Assembly (NCBI GenBank): GCA_009763385.1
Contig: CM019828.1
Location: 24,747,000 to 24,810,999 of the forward strand
Direction of reading: 5' to 3'
From: Coix lacryma-jobi var. lacryma-jobi
Lineage: Eukaryota > Streptophyta > Magnoliopsida > Poales > Poaceae
Length of the DNA: 64,000 nucleotides
The notes beneath the pieces were generated by a model that saw nothing but the letters and a program-made list of their open reading frames with translations, did no database searches and was not told where the DNA came from. Positions 23,063 through 35,950 of the stretch are shown piece after piece. Position 1 is the stretch's first letter; the number at the start of each line of letters is the position of its first letter. The position numbers and the translations under genes are program-made.

Positions 23063-23252
23063 AGCTGCATTGGGTAAGCGGCCGATATATACATATCGCC
23101 CTTAGAACAAATGGCCGATATATGTATCACCCTTAGAACAAAAATGGACGATGTATACATTGCCCTTAGTCGCTGAACAACCGATGAGATGGGTATCGTT
23201 GTTGTTCGGTTTTGAATTTTGATTTCAAATTCACCTAAAAACAGGGGGCATA
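23063..23252 (+). repeat. A 3' region with tandem hairpin units and polypurine tract
   Basis: Three units of about 30 bases share CCGATATAT..CATATCGCCCTTAG and form short hairpins. ACAGGGGGCATA just before the LTR at 23253 is the polypurine tract. Element B has a related hairpin unit at 37602-37700. Confidence 0.65.
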
Positions 23253-23843
23253 TGTTGACACTCAAAAAGGTTCCGGGCATATAATAGACTTCTTTATCAT
23301 GTTTCTGTCATCAAGATGACCAGAAAGCACACTTAGATCATCACGTTTGGAGCCCAGGCGAACAAAATAGTTTTTCGGGTGCTGAATCAGCCAGAGTGGG
23401 CTTAGCCGGCTCCATAAACCGGCTAAGTTGGTTTTGCCAACTTTCTCAAATGCAAGAATGAACTTCACCATTGTGTTCCTCTCATCGAGCTGATTGAAAA
23501 ACATATATGGTTTGTCTCGTTTCAAGTCCGGATGAATTAGTTATGAATTTTAGAAGATTATTGCGTGGAATTCCTGCTGCCAAGTCGGCTTAGCCGAGTC
23601 AGGGACCCGACTAAACCAGTTTTCCCCTGTTTTGAGCCTAAAAATAATGTCTCGATCTACTCCATTCACCCCAAGGTGTCTCATGGTGAATCATAGGCGT
23701 CATCAACAAATTATGCACATCATATATGTGTTGGTGGCCAAAAGGGACAGTGAAACGTCAAGAAAGCACGAAGAAAACGACGACGTGCTTCCTGAGCCAC
23801 CAGAACCGACTTAGTCAGGTCCCTGAGCCGACTAAGTCGGGTC
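23253..23843 (+). repeat. LTR A2, truncated by F
   Basis: Repeats LTR A1 from TGTTGACACTC to the palindrome cluster (matches 19238 to about 19825), then stops where F begins. GGGTC at 23839-23843 is the likely target-site copy. Confidence 0.85.
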
Positions 23844-24688
23844 TGAAAGGATCAAGATGCCCAAAGGGGGGTGAATTGGGCTTTTCTAAAACTTTAGCAC
23901 AAATTAAAACCTATCAAGCCCAATTAACCCCTTGTGCCTAGAAGTGTGTTTCTCTAAACTCTACCACACAAAAGACTATCACTATGTCATTTCTACTCTA
24001 GCAAAGCAATTCAAGTATGAATGAACAATAGGTAAATTGCGGAATTGAATTGCTCAAATGTAAATGCATAAGTAAAGAGAGTAGAGATGATACGACGATC
24101 TTTTTGCCGAGGTATTGAGGTGCCGGCACCCCCTAGTCCTCGTTGGAGCACCCGCGCAAGGTATTGCTCCCCCTTGATCCGCGCAAGGATCAAGTGCTCA
24201 CTATGAGCTGATTCTTCGTCACTCCGGCCCGGTGAATCGCTCACTACCGGTCACAAGCCTCCTTGGGTCATCCACAAGCCTCCGGATGATCACCAAGCTT
24301 CACGATCACCACCAAGCCATCTAGGTGATGCCGATCACCAAGAGTAACAAGCTAGAACTCTCACTTGACCAAGACAAGGCCAAAGAGATGGATGGATGCA
24401 CACTTGCTACTCAATTCTCACTAGGAGGTCACTAATTCTCTCAATTAGCAATTCTCTCAACCTCACTAGGGCTCTTGCTCTTTCTCACACTCACAATGTG
24501 TTTCTCAGCAAAGGAAAGTGGCAAGAACACTGTAATGGAGGAGGGGGAGGAGTATAAACACTCCCCCCAATCGGCCATCCAATAGAGCACTGATCAGGGC
24601 GTTTTTGGGAGGCATCGGACGCTCCGATGCCTAGCATCGGACGCGCCGATGCCCTCGATCCAATGGTCAACTGTACCTTCTGTCAGAC
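23844..24688 (-). repeat. Element F: Sirevirus-type LTR, truncated by B
   Basis: Begins TGAAAGGATCAAGATGCCC, closely like the PBS-side end of LTR K (TGAAAGGATCAAATCAGCC), followed by the same GGGGGGTG block, hence minus orientation. Near 24611-24653 it has the palindromes GCATCGGACGCTCCGATGC and a variant. At 24689 it is interrupted by LTR B1. No internal domain of F is in the window. Confidence 0.7.
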
Positions 24689-26037
24689 TGTTAACACTAG
24701 ATTTTTGCACGCGTAAGGGGATGACAGACGAACCAGTGTGTGGAGATGGGCGTGTAAGGCATTCGGCAAGTGTCCGTGCGGTCGGCTAAGTTTCTGAGGA
24801 TCCGACATTCGCTTATGCAGTCGGCTATTCTGAAGAGAGAGGGATTTCCATTGGAAGGACAGAGGCAAAAGCCGATTGGATAACAAGATTGTGATGGTTA
24901 AGGAATTAAAGGTTCCAAAGGGCGTTGAAGGCCAAATATATTGTGTTTTTCCTTTAATATTTCGTAATCGTATCCTCTTAGGACTTATATCATGTCTAGG
25001 GTATAAATATAAACCCTTGGCTATTGTAAAACTGTTCACAACCATATCAATACAAATCGACCCGTGCCATCTTCGAGTCCTTTGTCGCGTCGTCGAGTTC
25101 TTCGAGAGGAATCATCGATCCGTCGACCTCCGTAAGTCCCGGCAACCTTGTTATCATGTCTAGTATCATGCGGTGGATTTAGATGTGATGCAAGTAGTCT
25201 TGTTCGTTTCCAATGGTCGTGCGGCGGACTTTTGTTAATGATCAAGAAGTCTTTGCTTATGCTATGCTTACGAGTAAATACCGTGCGGCAGGCGTTTGCT
25301 TGATACGTTTAGCAAAAGCGAGATAGTTATCGGCTCTATTAGATTTGGCAAGATCTAATAGATTCATTAAGTTACCATGTGTTGTATAATTTATTTAATT
25401 AGTTTTGCAACACTCTTTTGCCCAATCTAGATTGACTTTGTTCGGCCTTGCTTTGCAAGTTGTTTACTTATCTTTTCCAATAATCGTATAACCATGATGG
25501 CCGAATTAATTTCTAATCTAGATTGTTACGTGTTGTGGGTTCATACATGTCAATTACGCTTAAGCTTTGATAAAACTAGGTGTCGTGCGACAGATGCAGG
25601 TTTTAGATTGGTTTGATCATTTTTATTTGCATGTTCCTTCTTCATGGACCCCAACTCGGCTGATTTGCCGAGCTTGGTTACGCGTTATTTCAGAATCTAT
25701 CTTTTGCATCAAGTATGTCTTTTTACGTATGTGCATTCGGCAACCAATTGTTTACATATGCTTCATGTTTGGAGTTAGCCGAATGATCTTTAAAACTTGC
25801 TGACAGATAGCTTCTATAGCTATATGTCGTTGTGAATGACTTCAGGGCCGTAAATATGGAACTGTCTGGTCTCATCTGGTATGTTCCAGTTTTATTCTCA
25901 CAGTTTTATGCCTTGTTGGTTTTCAGGTCAAACCGACTGGCACGTCTCCGGATTTCAAACCGTCCGGGCACCCGATTGAAGCTACGCTTTTCGGCTTGCT
26001 GTGTGTGAGGCACGGGGCGACACATTTTGTGCTAACA
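24689..26037 (+). repeat. LTR B1 (1349 bp)
   Basis: Starts TGTTAACACTAG and ends GTGCTAACA; TATA box TATAAATA at 25002-25009. It is repeated almost unchanged from 55770. No palindrome cluster was seen. Confidence 0.9.
25002..25009 (+). promoter_or_regulatory. TATA box of LTR B1
   Basis: TATAAATA in the context GGGTATAAATATAAACCC; the same box is at 56083-56090 in LTR B2. Confidence 0.65.
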
Positions 26038-26044
26038 CATTTTT

Positions 26045-26063
26045 TGGCATGCCCAGTGGGACC
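26045..26063 (+). other. B primer-binding site
   Basis: TGGCATGCCCAGTGGGACC, eight bases after the LTR. TGGCA(C/T)GCCCAGTGGGACC is the form found after Tat-like LTRs of grasses; tRNA not assigned. Confidence 0.65.
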
Positions 26064-29000
26064 CGAATAGTCGATCCAAGCAATCGGCTCTCAGAGCAAT
26101 TCTTGAATGGGTAATCCAATTGATGGTAGCGAAGGAAAGTTAGGGCAAGGATTCATGTCAGCTGATGAGTTGGAAGAAGCAAACATTGGTAATGAAGCCA
26201 AAACAAGACCAATATATGTCAGTACAAATTTGGATCCAGAGTATAAATTAAAATTGATAAACCTTTTGAAAGAGTTCAGAGATTGTTTCGCTTGGGATTA
26301 TACGGAGATGCCTGGATTAGACCGTTCTATTGTTGAACATCGGTTACCGATCAAACCTGGGTATCGTCCGTACAAACAACCTCCTCAGAAGATTTTTAAA
26401 GAAGAGGTACTGGCCGACGTGAAAAAAGAAGTGGAGAGATTATTGAAAGCAAATTTCATTCGGCCATGTAGATATGCAGAGTGGATTTCAAGTATAGTTC
26501 CAGTATATAAAAAAAATGGAAAAATGAGGGTTTGCATTGATTTTAGAGATCTCAATAAAGCTACTCCAATGGATAGTTACCCGATGCCGGTTGCCGAATT
26601 ACTTGTTGATGCAGCAGCTGGTTATGAAGTCATCAGTTTTATGGATGGTAATGCTGGTTACAACCAAATCTTTATGGCAGTGGAAGATATTTCAAAGACA
26701 ACTTTTAGATACCCCGGTCATATTGGTTTGTTTGAATGGGTTGTTATGACATTTGGATTAAAGAACGTCGGCGCAACTTATCAAAGAGCTATGAATTATA
26801 TCTTCCATGAGTTGATCGGCAAAATTGTAGAAATCTATATTGATGACGTAGTCGTGAAATCTAGGGGTCATGAAGAACACTTGGCTGATTTGAGAAAGAC
26901 TTTGGAATGCACGAGGAAACATGGTTTGAGGATGAACCCAAACAAATGTGCTTTTGGAGTTTCGGCAGGTGAGTTTTTGGGGTTTCTGATCCATAAAGGA
27001 GGGATTGAAGTCGGAAAGAAAAGCATGGAAGCGATAGACAAAGTTGTCCCTCCAACCAACCTCATGGAATTGCAATCGTTACTTGGCAAGATTAATTTCG
27101 TAAGAAGGTTTATATCTAACTTATCGGAAAAGGTTTTGCCTTTCTCTCCGTTGTTGAAGCTTAAGAAAGATCAAAAATTCATGTGGGGTGACGTACAACA
27201 GAAAGCTTTTGATGAAATTAAAGAATACATGAAGGCACCACCAGTGTTAGTACCTCCACAGCTTGATAAACCTTTCAGATTGTACGTGGCGGCCAATAGC
27301 CTAACAATAGGATCGGCCCTCATACAAGAATTTGAAGGAAAAGAAAGAATAATAGCTTACCTTAGCCGAAAGTTGTTAGACCCAGAAACGAGGTATTCGG
27401 CTATGGAGAAACTTTGTTTATGTGTGTACTACTCGTGTACCAAATTTTGGCACTACTTATTAAATGCCGAATGCACAATAACTTCTGAATTTGATGTAAT
27501 AAAACATATGCTTTCAATGCCTATTCTGAATGGAAGAATCGGCAAGTGGATTTTAGCACTGTCAGAGTTTGATTTAAGGTACGAATCGGCGAAGGCAGTA
27601 AAAGGTCAAGCCATTGCTGACTTTGTCACTCATCATCGTGATCCTTCTGCTAGTATGGTAAATATTGCACCTTGGACTTTGTTTTTCGATGGTTCATCTT
27701 GTAGTAAAGGTGGTGGTGCTGGTATTCTTTTGATTTCTCCACGAGGATTAACTTTTAGATATGCTATCCCCATTAGCTCTTATGTTACTAACAATCAAGC
27801 GGAATATGAAGCTTTACTCAGGGGACTTCGACTTCTTATGGAAATAAAAGCTGTTGCTGTTAAGATTTTTGGGGATAATGAGTTAGTCATCAATCAGTTA
27901 ACCGGTCAATATGAATGTAAAAATGATATATTGAGAGAATACTATGAAGAATGTCGAGAGCTTTTGAAATATTTTTAGATGGCAACGTTACATCATATCC
28001 CTAGGGGGCATAATGAAAAAGCAAATAAGTTAGCTCAGGCTGCCTCTGGATATCGAGAAGATCAAGAAGTTCTTGCTTTGAACGAAGGTCATATGGTTGA
28101 TGATTGGAGAAAGGAGATTACTGATTACTTAAAAACCCATCACAGAAAGTCTCCCGAAAGCTCAGGTATAAGGCTCTCAAGTTTGTACTTCTTGATGATC
28201 AATTATACTATAAATCTATAGATGGAGTACTTCTCAAGTGTTTAAGTCAAGAAGAAACCAAAAAGCTGATGAGCGAAGTGCATGAAGGGATATGTGGTGC
28301 ACATCAATCGGCTTACCGAATGAAATGGATAATAAGAAGGACCGGATATTTTTGGCCAACTATGCTCGAGGACTGTTTTGAATATTATAAAGGATGTCAG
28401 GATTGTCAGAGGTTCGGTAATATTCAAAGAGTTCCGGCATCGGCTATGAATCCGATTATCAAGCCGTGGCCGTTTAGGGGATGGGCTATAGATTTGATTG
28501 GTCAAATTCATCCTCCTTCTAGCAAAGGACATAAGTTTGTACTATTGGCTACAGATTATTTTACCAAATGGGTTGAGGCCATACCTTTGAAGAAGGTTAC
28601 ATCGGAAAACATGATCAATTTTGTTAAGGAACATATAATTCACAGATTCAGGATCCCTCAAACTATTACAACAGATCAAGGGACCCAGTTTACGTCATCC
28701 GAATTTTGTGACTTTGCTGATGAAATGGGAATCAAATTATTTAATTCTTCTCCGTATTATGCACAAGCCAATGGTCAAGCTGAAGCATCAAATAAAATTA
28801 TGATTAAGATTATCCAAAAAAAGATTGATGAGAAGCCAAAGAAGTGGCATTTGGTTCTTAATGAAGCATTGTGGGCTTACCGAATGGCATGTCATGGGTC
28901 TACTCAAGCATCTCCCTACGAGTTGGTTTATGGGCATTGTGCTGTATTGCCATGGGAGTTACAATCAAGTTCAAGACGAGTTACATTGCAGAATGATTTA

Positions 29001-29101
29001 GGGAAAGAAGATTATAAAAGTTTAATGATGGATGAACTAGAAGATTTGCACTTGGTTCGTCTTAAAACATTGGAGAATATAGAGAAGAACAAATTGCGTG
29101 T

Positions 29102-30463
29102 TTGTTGACGCTCACTAATGCTCATAATTAACCATCAACCATTGCATGAAATGACACTAAATGAATTACAAAGCATAGTTGTAGGGTTTGAAACTAACAA
29201 GTTCCACGAGTTTTGGTGCTCTCACTTGTTTTGTAGGATATCAAAATTTCACCATATAAAAGTATCTCAAGTGATGAATTGGAGTGCACCATTGCGAAGG
29301 GCTCGTCGAGACGATCGAAATGGACATATCATTTGCTATATTCGGAGTCCCGGATAAAAAGATATTAATTTTGCATCGAAATCTGCAAAAGAAGGATCTA
29401 GAAGACACCAGAAGGTACCACGAGGCGGGCCACCACGTGGGCCCACTGGGCCAGACCGACCGGTCCCACATGGAGACTGACCGGTCAGCCACGGAGCCCG
29501 TTTCGCCTCCGCCTTCTGGAACCTTCTTCCACCGCCTCCTAGGATGCATCTCCACCGTCCCCGAAGTCGGTTTGATCTAACGGTGGGCGATAAACGTGAC
29601 GTGGATCGATGACATGGCGATTCCTTGCCCTCTACTCCACCTCGGGCTATATAAGCAGCCCTAGACCCCCCTCTCCAGGCATCTCCATCTTCATTATTCA
29701 TCTCCACATCAGAAACTAGGGTTTCAATTAGAAGTAGAGATCCCTCTAGTTGATCGTCTAGTTCTAGTTCTAGTTCATCTTCTAGTTCTAGATCTAGTTC
29801 TAGTTGTAATCTAGAGAGAGAGAAGGAGAGAGCTGAGGAGGAGCCGGATCTGTTGGATCTTCCTCGACATTGTATTGGTGCAGCATCCGGTTCGTCTTCA
29901 AGTAATCTCCAGATTCTTTATTTACTATTTTTTAAGTATTATATTTAATTTTAGTTCTTACTTTATTTTATTTACTGGATCTCCGCTCGTGTTGAGTGCT
30001 CTAGTTATCATATGTAATTAGAGTAGTAAGCGTTAGTGTAGACATGGTGTCTAGACTAGTGTTTACCTGAGTTTGCGCCCAATCCTCCGGAATAGTTGTG
30101 GTAGCCCTAGAGGTGATAGCTCTGTCAGGTCTTTGTAATCCACCACGTTAGGGTTGGTGTTCTCGTAGAGTTTTCGGCAGCCTTCCCCCAACTACCTTCT
30201 TCCCAGTCTTTCTCGAGAGATGGAAAGGGCCTGTTGCTCCGAAGTAAGTAAAGTATAGTAAGCCTTTAATTAGATAAACCCGCTTAGAAAACCCTAAGAT
30301 ATCTCTCTAACCACATTACCATTCTTTTCTTGGACGTTCTTAATTCTTCTAGTACACTTTACGTTCCCCGTGGAAATCGATACCCTGGAATACTCTCGGG
30401 TGAAAGCTACATCGGTATCCGTGCGCTTGCGGATTTTTCTGTGTGCGTTTAAAATACCCAACA
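29102..30463 (+). repeat. LTR C1 (1362 bp)
   Basis: TGTTGACGCTC to ATACCCAACA. TATATAAG at 29648-29655. Palindromic GACCGACCGGTC units near 29455-29489 and a TCTAGT microsatellite near 29757-29812. Confidence 0.93.
29648..29655 (+). promoter_or_regulatory. TATA box of LTR C1
   Basis: TATATAAG in the context GGGCTATATAAGCAGCCC; matching box in LTR C2 at 36496-36503. Confidence 0.65.
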
Positions 30464-30470
30464 AGCTTTC

Positions 30471-30488
30471 TGGCGCCGTTGCTGGGGA
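30471..30488 (+). other. C primer-binding site (tRNA-Asp)
   Basis: TGGCGCCGTTGCTGGGGA matches the complement of the plant tRNA-Asp 3' end at 17 of 18 bases. This is the site used by Athila elements. Confidence 0.82.
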
Positions 30489-30592
30489 ATGGTAGCTGTT
30501 CTAGAATCAAACCAGAATCGTCCGTGTTTCTTTTCTTTTACCACCTTTTCCTTTTTCCACTACCTTTACCTCACCACCACACTTCTTACCAC

Positions 30593-31675
30593 ATGGATTT
30601 CACTCCTATCTTAAAATTCTTTGCTCCAAAGGGTGACTTGTTGGAGCCTCCACCATCATCACACCCCATTCTTATAGATGGCTATGAGCTTCGCCCTGCT
30701 CTTATAGCCATGGTTCGGGAAAAATCCTTCTCTGGGTCAGAAGACGAAGATCCATACACTTACCTTAGGGAATTTGAGGAGTTGTGTTCTTGTCAGACTA
30801 TAGCTGGCATGACACAGGAGACCATTAAATGGAAACTATTCCCGTTCTCCCTTTTGGGAAGAGCAAGAAAATGGTATGATCATTCCGTAAGGGGCACAAA
30901 TGGAAATTGGGATGAACTTCGGGACAACTTTTGTCTTGCTTTCTCCCCTATTTTTCGAATCACTGATCTTAGAATCGAAGTTGTTACATTTAAACAAAAA
31001 GAGAAGGAGACACTAGGAGCAGCTTGGGCTAGGTTCAAACATCTTACCAATTCTGGCCCAAACCTTTCCTTGCCAGACCATGTGCTACACTTTCACTTTT
31101 ATTGTGGTCTTAACAAGGAAGCTGCTCTACATCTCGATTTAGCTTTTGGAGGATCATTCTCACATAAACTTGTTAGTGAAGGAGGATACATCCTAAATAA
31201 AATCCTTGAAAACACTCCTTACAATGGCATTTTTGACGAATTCCCAGAAGAAGAAGTCGAGCCTAACCCCGACCAACACGAGGAGGGACACCCAACCAAA
31301 TTTGAAATTCCTTCAAATCCTTCTAATAATTTGGTTGTCACATAACCTTCTATAGAGAAAACACCCCACACTTTAGAAAATTATGAAACCCATCCTTCGG
31401 TGTTCTTCTCTGAAATCGAGGAAGATGATATCAAAGAGCATGGAAGCTACTTCATAAACACCTCTTTAAATCCATGCTCATATGAAACATCTCCTGATTC
31501 AATTGGTGTGTCTAACATTGCCACACTCAAGATTTTCAACCCCCTCACACTTTCTATTTACAAAAACTTCAAAAGGGTGGTTGTCGATGCATATGTTTAT
31601 CACAAATTTTGTAGATCTCGTTGTGCTCTTAAGTTGGTGTTGGAGGGGAAACCACTTCACCAAATCTCATTATGA
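30593..31675 (+). pseudogene. C gag
   Basis: ATG at 30593 (MDFTPILKFFAPKG). The retrotransposon gag domain is clear: IDGYELRPALIAMVREKSFS, then WKLFPFSLLGRARKWYDHSV, NWDELRDNFCLAFSP and KEKETLGAAWARFKHL. A TAA at 31343-31345 ends the frame after 250 codons, but the same frame stays open afterwards to 31675 with related acidic sequence, so the stop may be a single mutation. No CCHC zinc knuckle and no protease follow. It resembles Athila gag and also the gag of D' (PFSLLGKAKQWFY). The product would be a capsid-like protein. Confidence 0.85.
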
Positions 31676-34600
31676 AGGTTTCCCAAAGGCAAGCTCAGTG
31701 TCCAAAAATAAGCACTTTTTAGATCAGTGTTCACTCTCCTGCTACACTGCCGTAATGAGCATAAGGATATGATTGTTAAAATATTCCTTTGGGTATTCTT
31801 GTCATTAACCTTTGCAGGTCTGTAGCGAAAAGTTCGAAGGAATGATAAACACAAGGTATGTCCAACTAATCATCATGCAACATTGAATTACATTCATCCA
31901 ATCTTGATTTTTGCAAATCTAAGCTTGGGGGATACACTTTGTAAGAACATCTCTTAACATGTTGCTATATTGGTTGTCCCTACCTTTAAGACATGCTCAT
32001 GTGCTATACACTAATCGTGCTCTTTCATCACCATTTGAGTAAATCTCTTTAATGTTTTAATGCTACCTTCATCTACTATAGAATATGTTTAGGTTTGAAG
32101 TACTTTCATACATCTCTTAAATTGAGCATGGTGCCTAGTTTAGGAGTGATGATCTTGCTTTCAAAGGTTTTTAAATTAAGCATGCTTAGCTTAAAATGCC
32201 TTCCTAGATCAAATTAGACGTAGTGTCTAGGTTGATTTTTTGAGCCAATAGTATACTATAGTGGATGCTGGATATTTTGTTGGACTAACCCCTGTAGGAA
32301 AACTTTCAATATAATTTATGGAAAAGTCCTGAGATGAAATCACACTGGAGATGAAGAGACACATGAACTTCAACAACTTGCGCAAGGGAGACACAACTCA
32401 CTGATCATAGAGAAATGAGATCCATGGAACAAGACAAAAGATGAGTGCCACAAAACAATATCTACAATCAAAGCACTCACTCCATGGAAGTAGGTGAACA
32501 AGTCTGAGTTGTGTCACTAGAAGACAGAGACCATCGTACGGGCACTTGAATCCTCATTTCTCATATCAGACAGTACAAACACAAGCTAAAAGAGAGAGGT
32601 CCTGGTACGGACCTGAGGAACAATACACCTTCACTGATAGGTCAACACATAGAGAAGGAAGGCTGATCCCTTTAAAGATGATCCCACTATGTCCTTTCTC
32701 CTCTCAAGCTCCCATCACTCAAGCCACTATGAGATGAGCAAGAGAAGACAAGTCATTCATGAACAACAACCAGCTAGACAAGAGAAGCTTCCACAAGGTG
32801 GTTTGACACAATCACTCTTCAATGATAAAGCAACATTTCAAGGTAAGTGACCAACACTTTAAAAGCTTCTCTTTGATTCTGGTATGCACATACATAAAGA
32901 ACCAAACATGTTTAAGTTGCACTTCACATGATCCAACCTAATCAACTCAACATGTTCAGTTCTTTACTCCTTGTTCTTAGCTTTACTCTCTTGATCTCAC
33001 TATCTTAACCAAATGAGCTAAAATGTTGTGCATTCTACCTTTGGAAGATGATATATCACAATCATGAAAAGATCGACACTTTATGCATAGATTATCCTTC
33101 CTTGGGTTAAACAATCTGATCTGTTAAATATTTTAAGATGCTACTTTCATGCTCATCCTCTGATCCTATCACTCAAGTTAAGATTGAATTGAACACATAA
33201 ACAACAAGTTTGTCTTATGCAATGTGCCTAAGGTTAGAGGGAAATAAACAAAACTTTTGGTTTTGTTGGTGTTTTTCCACCAACAGAGCCTATGCACTTG
33301 ATCTCTACCTTGTCTTTATGAGCAGGACACAATCTTGAGCAAAACATGGAGAAGTTTGTCACTTCCAAATTCTACAGAGTGAAGATCCTAGATCTACAAG
33401 AACATGCACACTGAGCATGATGCTGCCAGCGTCCACAATTAACGCTTCATTTCAAACTACTGGACGAACAAATAACATGAGTGACAACATATCAAGAGGT
33501 ATAAACAAGAAGGAATGATGGAAGACGTCGTTGTCAGAATTAGAGGTCATGAAGTCCCCACAAACTTCTTGATCCTCGACATGAGAAGATGATGATGTCC
33601 ACCTCATCCAAGGAAGACCATTCCTCTACGCTACAAGTACAATCATCTACAAGAGGAAATCCATTTTTCACTTTCCTAGAGAAAAGGCACGATGCAACTT
33701 CATCAGCTACATGCCCAATGAAGCATCTAAGAAGAACAGAAGTGAAAGACACCGCTCTCAATGCCAAAGAAGACAAACTATCAACAATAGAGAGGTCAAT
33801 CACGAAGAAGAAGCTATTGACACTGTCCCAGAAAAGAAAGAAGAAAAACCTTAAGACAGTGAACCACATGAAGTGAAGACTTAGACCAAGAAAGTATGGA
33901 AGAAAAAGTCTGCACCTCAGAGGTACAATCAATAACAACTTTCCAAACGTTTGACATACCTTGGGAGGTCTGAACCAAGGGAAGGTCCGGTTCGTCGGAC
34001 CTAAATATCCGAACCATCGCCAAAAGATAAAAATTGGTAGTTATCCTCATATTTATTTTCCTGCATATTTCTCATATTTAATTCTTAGTTATTTATTGCA
34101 TCATCATATTTAATCATTGCATCATCATTTTTAATTCACAAACATTTTAATTTCTGCATTGCATTAGAAAGGAAAATAAAAATATTGCATTTGTTACACT
34201 ACATCATAAACTATGAAGCCCCATGTGAATAATTCTATGGTGTGTAAAAACCCACGTGAATGTTCATCGTGGTGGTATAAAAATAATAAAAATAAATATG
34301 CATGCATTCATCTTGTGCATTTTCTCTTGCATCATAAAAATATAAAATACAAAAATATTGAGAAAGAGATCTTACTGAAATTCTAGACAACTAAGGCCTA
34401 AGTGGCCAACCACTAACACTTAATCTGTTCCACAAGTCTTGTTGTCTATTCGAGTCTCAGGATTAAAAGACCAAGAAAAGCTGACGAGCAAGTGGATGTT
34501 CTATCCACTGTTGGAGCACTGTTTCCACAACCATCAACATCAATCAAAGCTCCAACAGAGGAAACACATATCCACTGTCAGTCTGCTACATGGTAAGAAT

Positions 34601-35950
34601 GAACGACTACGTCAACATTCAGCTTGGGGGAAAGCACCCCCGTGTATCCAGGTAAGTATCCTTATCCTCTTAAGTTTTCTTTCTATAAATCTATATATAT
34701 ATATATAAATGTGGCCACATGAAGGCTCACCATTAATTAAAAAGAAAAAAATATGGGCACATGAAGGCTCAATGCTATAAAAGGAACCGACTTGGGGGAG
34801 ACGCACCCCCGTTATCTTCGTAATCCAGGTATGTCTTATTCACTATCTTAGTTATTTATAATAAGTGTGTGTCAGGTTAAATAAATAGTGTGTTAAGTTT
34901 GTTTTAAGAAGTTAATAATAAAAGAAGAACTCTCTCTCTAATCTTTTACATGGAAATGATGTATAGTTGCTCTATCTAATTTCTTTCAAGTACCTAGCTT
35001 TCAAAGCATGAGTTCTCCTGATTAATAATGATGCTTAAAAATAAAATTAAATTATGGGTAGTAAATGCTTGATCCAGAGTCTAGGTAATTGATAGATATG
35101 ATATGTGATGATCTGAGCTACTGTTATCTTGTTTTAAAACAACACTAGAGTTCCAAAGAGTTTCCAATATTAATATGACTAATAATTGCATTGAGTTAAA
35201 TTAAGCTTTGTTGACCCTATGAGAAGTTATCATGCTATTGAATTGAGATCACTTACACATTTCATCCATCTTCTGCATCAATGCTCAAGATTATCTATTG
35301 TTATCCTCTCAAAAATTTGTTGGAAGCATGTGGCTATGGAAAAAAAGAAAAAAAAAGAGAGAAAAAAATCCGAGGAAATAAAAAGGGACAAGTGTCCGAA
35401 ACCTCAAAAAGATAGATCCCGAGGAAATAAAAAGGGATAAGTGTCCGGAACCTCGAAAAAAGAGAGAAAAAAATGAATGAATATCAGAAAAAATGGGCAC
35501 GTACCCGCAAGTAGAATTAACTTGATAGCCATGTGTCTCTGATAAACAAAAGAGAGTGATATATTTCAAAAGAGCATCCGCCTCCATTTTCCATGCACAT
35601 GCACTTCTCGATTCAATGGTGTGGTTGACTTTCTCTTTGGATTCATTGTTTAATTTGACAACATATGTTTTTAAGCTTTTTGAAAATTCATAAAAACTCT
35701 GGGATAAATACTGAAGTAAAAGAGCAAGAGACATAGTGCTTGATTTGATCATTCTATCTTTCAATTACTCAGGATTCAAGGTAAAGTACTAAGCCCCGTG
35801 ATGAATAATATGATACTTTTTCTATTCCATATGAGAACTTTTGTTTGAATACATGTGTACTTATTGGAAGTGAAGATATTGCAGCAACTCCTGATCCATT
35901 GTTGAGATTGGCTTTGCTCGGGACTAGCAAAGGTTAAGCTTGGGGAAACT
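31676..35950 (+). other. C long non-coding 3' region
   Basis: 4.3 kb without a domain-bearing ORF. Visible features: two modules of a G-rich tract (CTTGGGGGA) followed by a splice-donor-like CAGGTAAGT or CAGGTATGT (34620-34656 and 34790-34832); a TA repeat near 34690; a tandem pair of 50-base units with GAGGAAATAAAAAGGGA (35370-35455); and before the LTR a short stem TTTGCTCGGGACTAGCAAA (about 35912) with polypurine tract AAGCTTGGGGAAA (35936-35948). Confidence 0.7.

Larger units (their letters stand above)
19238..23843 (+). mobile_element. Element A: Tat-like gag-only LTR retrotransposon
   Basis: LTR (19238-20434), primer-binding site, a broken gag frame (20459-23062), a short 3' region and a second LTR (from 23253) that is cut at 23843 by element F. 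There is no protease, RT, RNase H or integrase. The remaining part of the second LTR should resume beyond the right window edge. Gag type and LTR ends suggest a non-autonomous Tat-lineage element. Confidence 0.85.
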